Part shown: in pieces, positions 6,096 to 6,644 of the stretch
Position numbering within the stretch: position 1 is the stretch's first letter
How the letters are laid out: every line of letters begins with the position of its first letter
From: Hydrogenothermus sp.
GTDB lineage: Bacteria; Aquificota; Aquificia; Aquificales; Hydrogenothermaceae
Direction of reading: 5' to 3'
Length of the DNA stretch: 6,644 nucleotides
Assembly: GCA_003978675.1 (NCBI GenBank)
Contig: QNYP01000096.1
Location: 1-6,644 of the forward strand
Notes under the pieces: generated by a model
Databases searched by the model: none
Seen by the model: the letters and a program-made list of their open reading frames with translations, nothing else
What the model was told of the DNA's origin: nothing
Translations under genes and position numbers: made by a program

Positions 6096-6197
6096 CTAGA
6101 TTTTATATATAAATAAGCCATTACAATAAATAAAATTAAAAGATATTAATACATATTTAATACCTGCTTCATAAATTGAGTAAAGCTTATCAACCAT
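6096..6197 (-). CDS. Possible 33-residue small protein or leader peptide
   Basis: An ATG at 6197 opens a 33-codon frame ending in TAG at 6098-6096. It has a good Shine-Dalgarno, AGGGG (6210-6206), with an 8-nt spacer. The peptide starts MVDKLYSIYEAGIKYV and ends in a hydrophobic stretch with aromatic residues and one Cys (FNFIYCNGLFIYKI), which could span or lie in a membrane. I do not recognise it. It begins 24 nt after the ferredoxin stop and ends 13 nt before the transglycosylase ATG, so a ribosome finishing it would reach the start-codon hairpin of that gene. It may be a coupled leader peptide or a small membrane protein, or the frame may be chance in AT-rich DNA. The first 55 nt of the gene lie outside the duplicated segment; the rest is copied in the right-end chimera. 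Confidence 0.4.
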   Translation of the reverse strand: MVDKLYSIYEAGIKYVLISFNFIYCNGLFIYKI

Positions 6198-6221
6198 AAT
6201 AAATACCCCTTATTTTTTTAT

Positions 6222-6493
6222 CTATGGGTAAAGCTGTTCTCCTGTTTCTGCATCGTATATAAAGATAGCATCTACAGGACAGGCTTCAGCAGCTCTAAAA
6301 ATTTCTTCTTCCTTATCTATTGGAAGTTCTATTTCTACAACTTGCTTTTTCTTTTCTTCCACTTCTTTAAATAACTGCTGTTTGTCTTTACCTGGTTCTA
6401 AAAATACTGCTTTATGTTTTTTATCAAGCTCTATCATATCTGTTTCTTCAGCACAAGGGCCAATTCCTTCACATATTATCCTATCTATTACAA
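6222..6493 (-). CDS. Single-cluster ferredoxin with three cysteines, 5' end missing
   Basis: A small electron carrier. The frame stays open well upstream of the ATG at 6437: the codons before it read VIDRIICEGIGPCAEETD, which carries the N-terminal cluster motif, so 6437 is an internal Met and not the start. Visible cluster ligands are Cys7 and Cys13 (C-E-G-I-G-P-C) and Cys71 in CPVDAI, counting from the Val at 6491. In canonical [4Fe-4S] ferredoxins the first motif is CxxCxxC; here the middle position is Ile, so a [3Fe-4S] cluster, or a [4Fe-4S] cluster with a non-Cys ligand, is expected. The charged middle (about 25-60) and C-terminal strands fit the family. Only a few N-terminal residues and the start codon are lost, because the chimera junction falls at 6493/6494 and reading on gives an in-frame stop at 6509-6507 with no start. 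It probably leads the operon with the small ORF and the transglycosylase. Confidence 0.85.
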
Positions 6494-6644
6494 CTTTTAA
6501 TTTTATTTATTGTAATGGCTTATTTATATATAAAATCTAGCTAAATATAAGGAATGAAAAGGATAATTTCATTCCTTCCTCTTTTATTTTGCTTTATAGC
6601 TTTTGCTGAAGATAAAGAATTTGCTAATTTTAAAAATCAGTTAT
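6494..6644. repeat. Right-end inverted duplicate of the mltC-like gene start (probable chimera)
   Basis: All 151 bases are the reverse complement of 5992-6142, with position x pairing with 12636-x and no mismatch to the window's end. It therefore contains, on the plus strand, a second copy of the transglycosylase start (ATG at 6554) truncated after 30 codons, and part of the small ORF. Homology breaks at 6493, inside the ferredoxin coding sequence. Together with the equally perfect fold-back at the left end this indicates amplification or assembly chimerism and not a real repeat. The 351 bp between arms holds the truncated ferredoxin and the start of the small ORF. Confidence 0.93.

Noticed and set aside
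1..6644. Terminal inverted repeats as ends of a transposon, linear plasmid or hairpin telomere
   Set aside because: The two ends are unrelated to each other; each copies nearby internal coding sequence, with large spacers (834 and 351 bp). Amplification or assembly fold-back explains both.
6554..6644. Second transglycosylase gene on the plus strand at the right end
   Set aside because: It is an identical inverted copy of the first 30 codons of the minus-strand gene, part of the terminal duplication.
1..6644. A new defence, CRISPR or mobile system
   Set aside because: All sizeable genes belong to known housekeeping or metabolic families, and no repeat-spacer array, recombinase or toxin-antitoxin pair is visible.

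Overview
The window looks like bacterial chromosome from a thermophilic, AT-rich member of the Aquificales, most likely a Sulfurihydrogenibium-like Hydrogenothermaceae. This rests on the very AT-rich, Lys/Glu/Ile-heavy proteins, an RNase P RNA that is clearly GC-richer than its surroundings and lacks helix P18 (a trait described for Aquificales that keep this RNA), and a sigma-54 gene beside a long-type ribosome hibernation factor. The genus is an inference, not a database result.

Layout. Positions 1-109 are an exact inverted copy of part of rpoN (944-1052). A forward cluster follows: pyrF (OMP decarboxylase), rpoN (sigma-54) and hpf (ribosome hibernation factor). The genes abut or overlap, and the cluster closes with an intrinsic terminator whose loop holds the hpf stop codon. 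Next, a 9-bp-arm palindrome overlaps a probable promoter ahead of an exported SoxH-like metallo-beta-lactamase-fold protein. That gene meets trmD tail to tail with a 14-bp overlap. On the minus strand, in transcription order, come a 5'-truncated three-cysteine ferredoxin, a possible 33-residue ORF, an MltC-type lytic transglycosylase, rnpB (RNase P RNA) and trmD. Positions 6494-6644 are an exact inverted copy of 5992-6142.

How the genes relate. rpoN-hpf is a widely conserved pair. rnpB and trmD both serve tRNA maturation (5'-end cleavage and m1G37 methylation) and lie head to tail, with what looks like a leaderless extended -10 promoter between them. The transglycosylase start codon and Shine-Dalgarno sequence lie inside a perfect 11-bp hairpin, and the small ORF ends 13 nt upstream. 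This suggests translational coupling or temperature-dependent control.

Caution. Both ends fold back as perfect inverted duplications of nearby internal sequence, 109 bp and 151 bp long. That is the typical form of multiple-displacement-amplification chimeras in single-cell or low-input assemblies. The terminal copies should not be read as biology, and the ferredoxin start and the pyrF promoter region are lost to them. I saw no defence system, CRISPR array, insertion sequence or clearly new multi-gene system. The best biological leads are the hairpin at the transglycosylase start, the P18-less RNase P RNA, the operator-like palindrome before the MBL gene and the small ORF.
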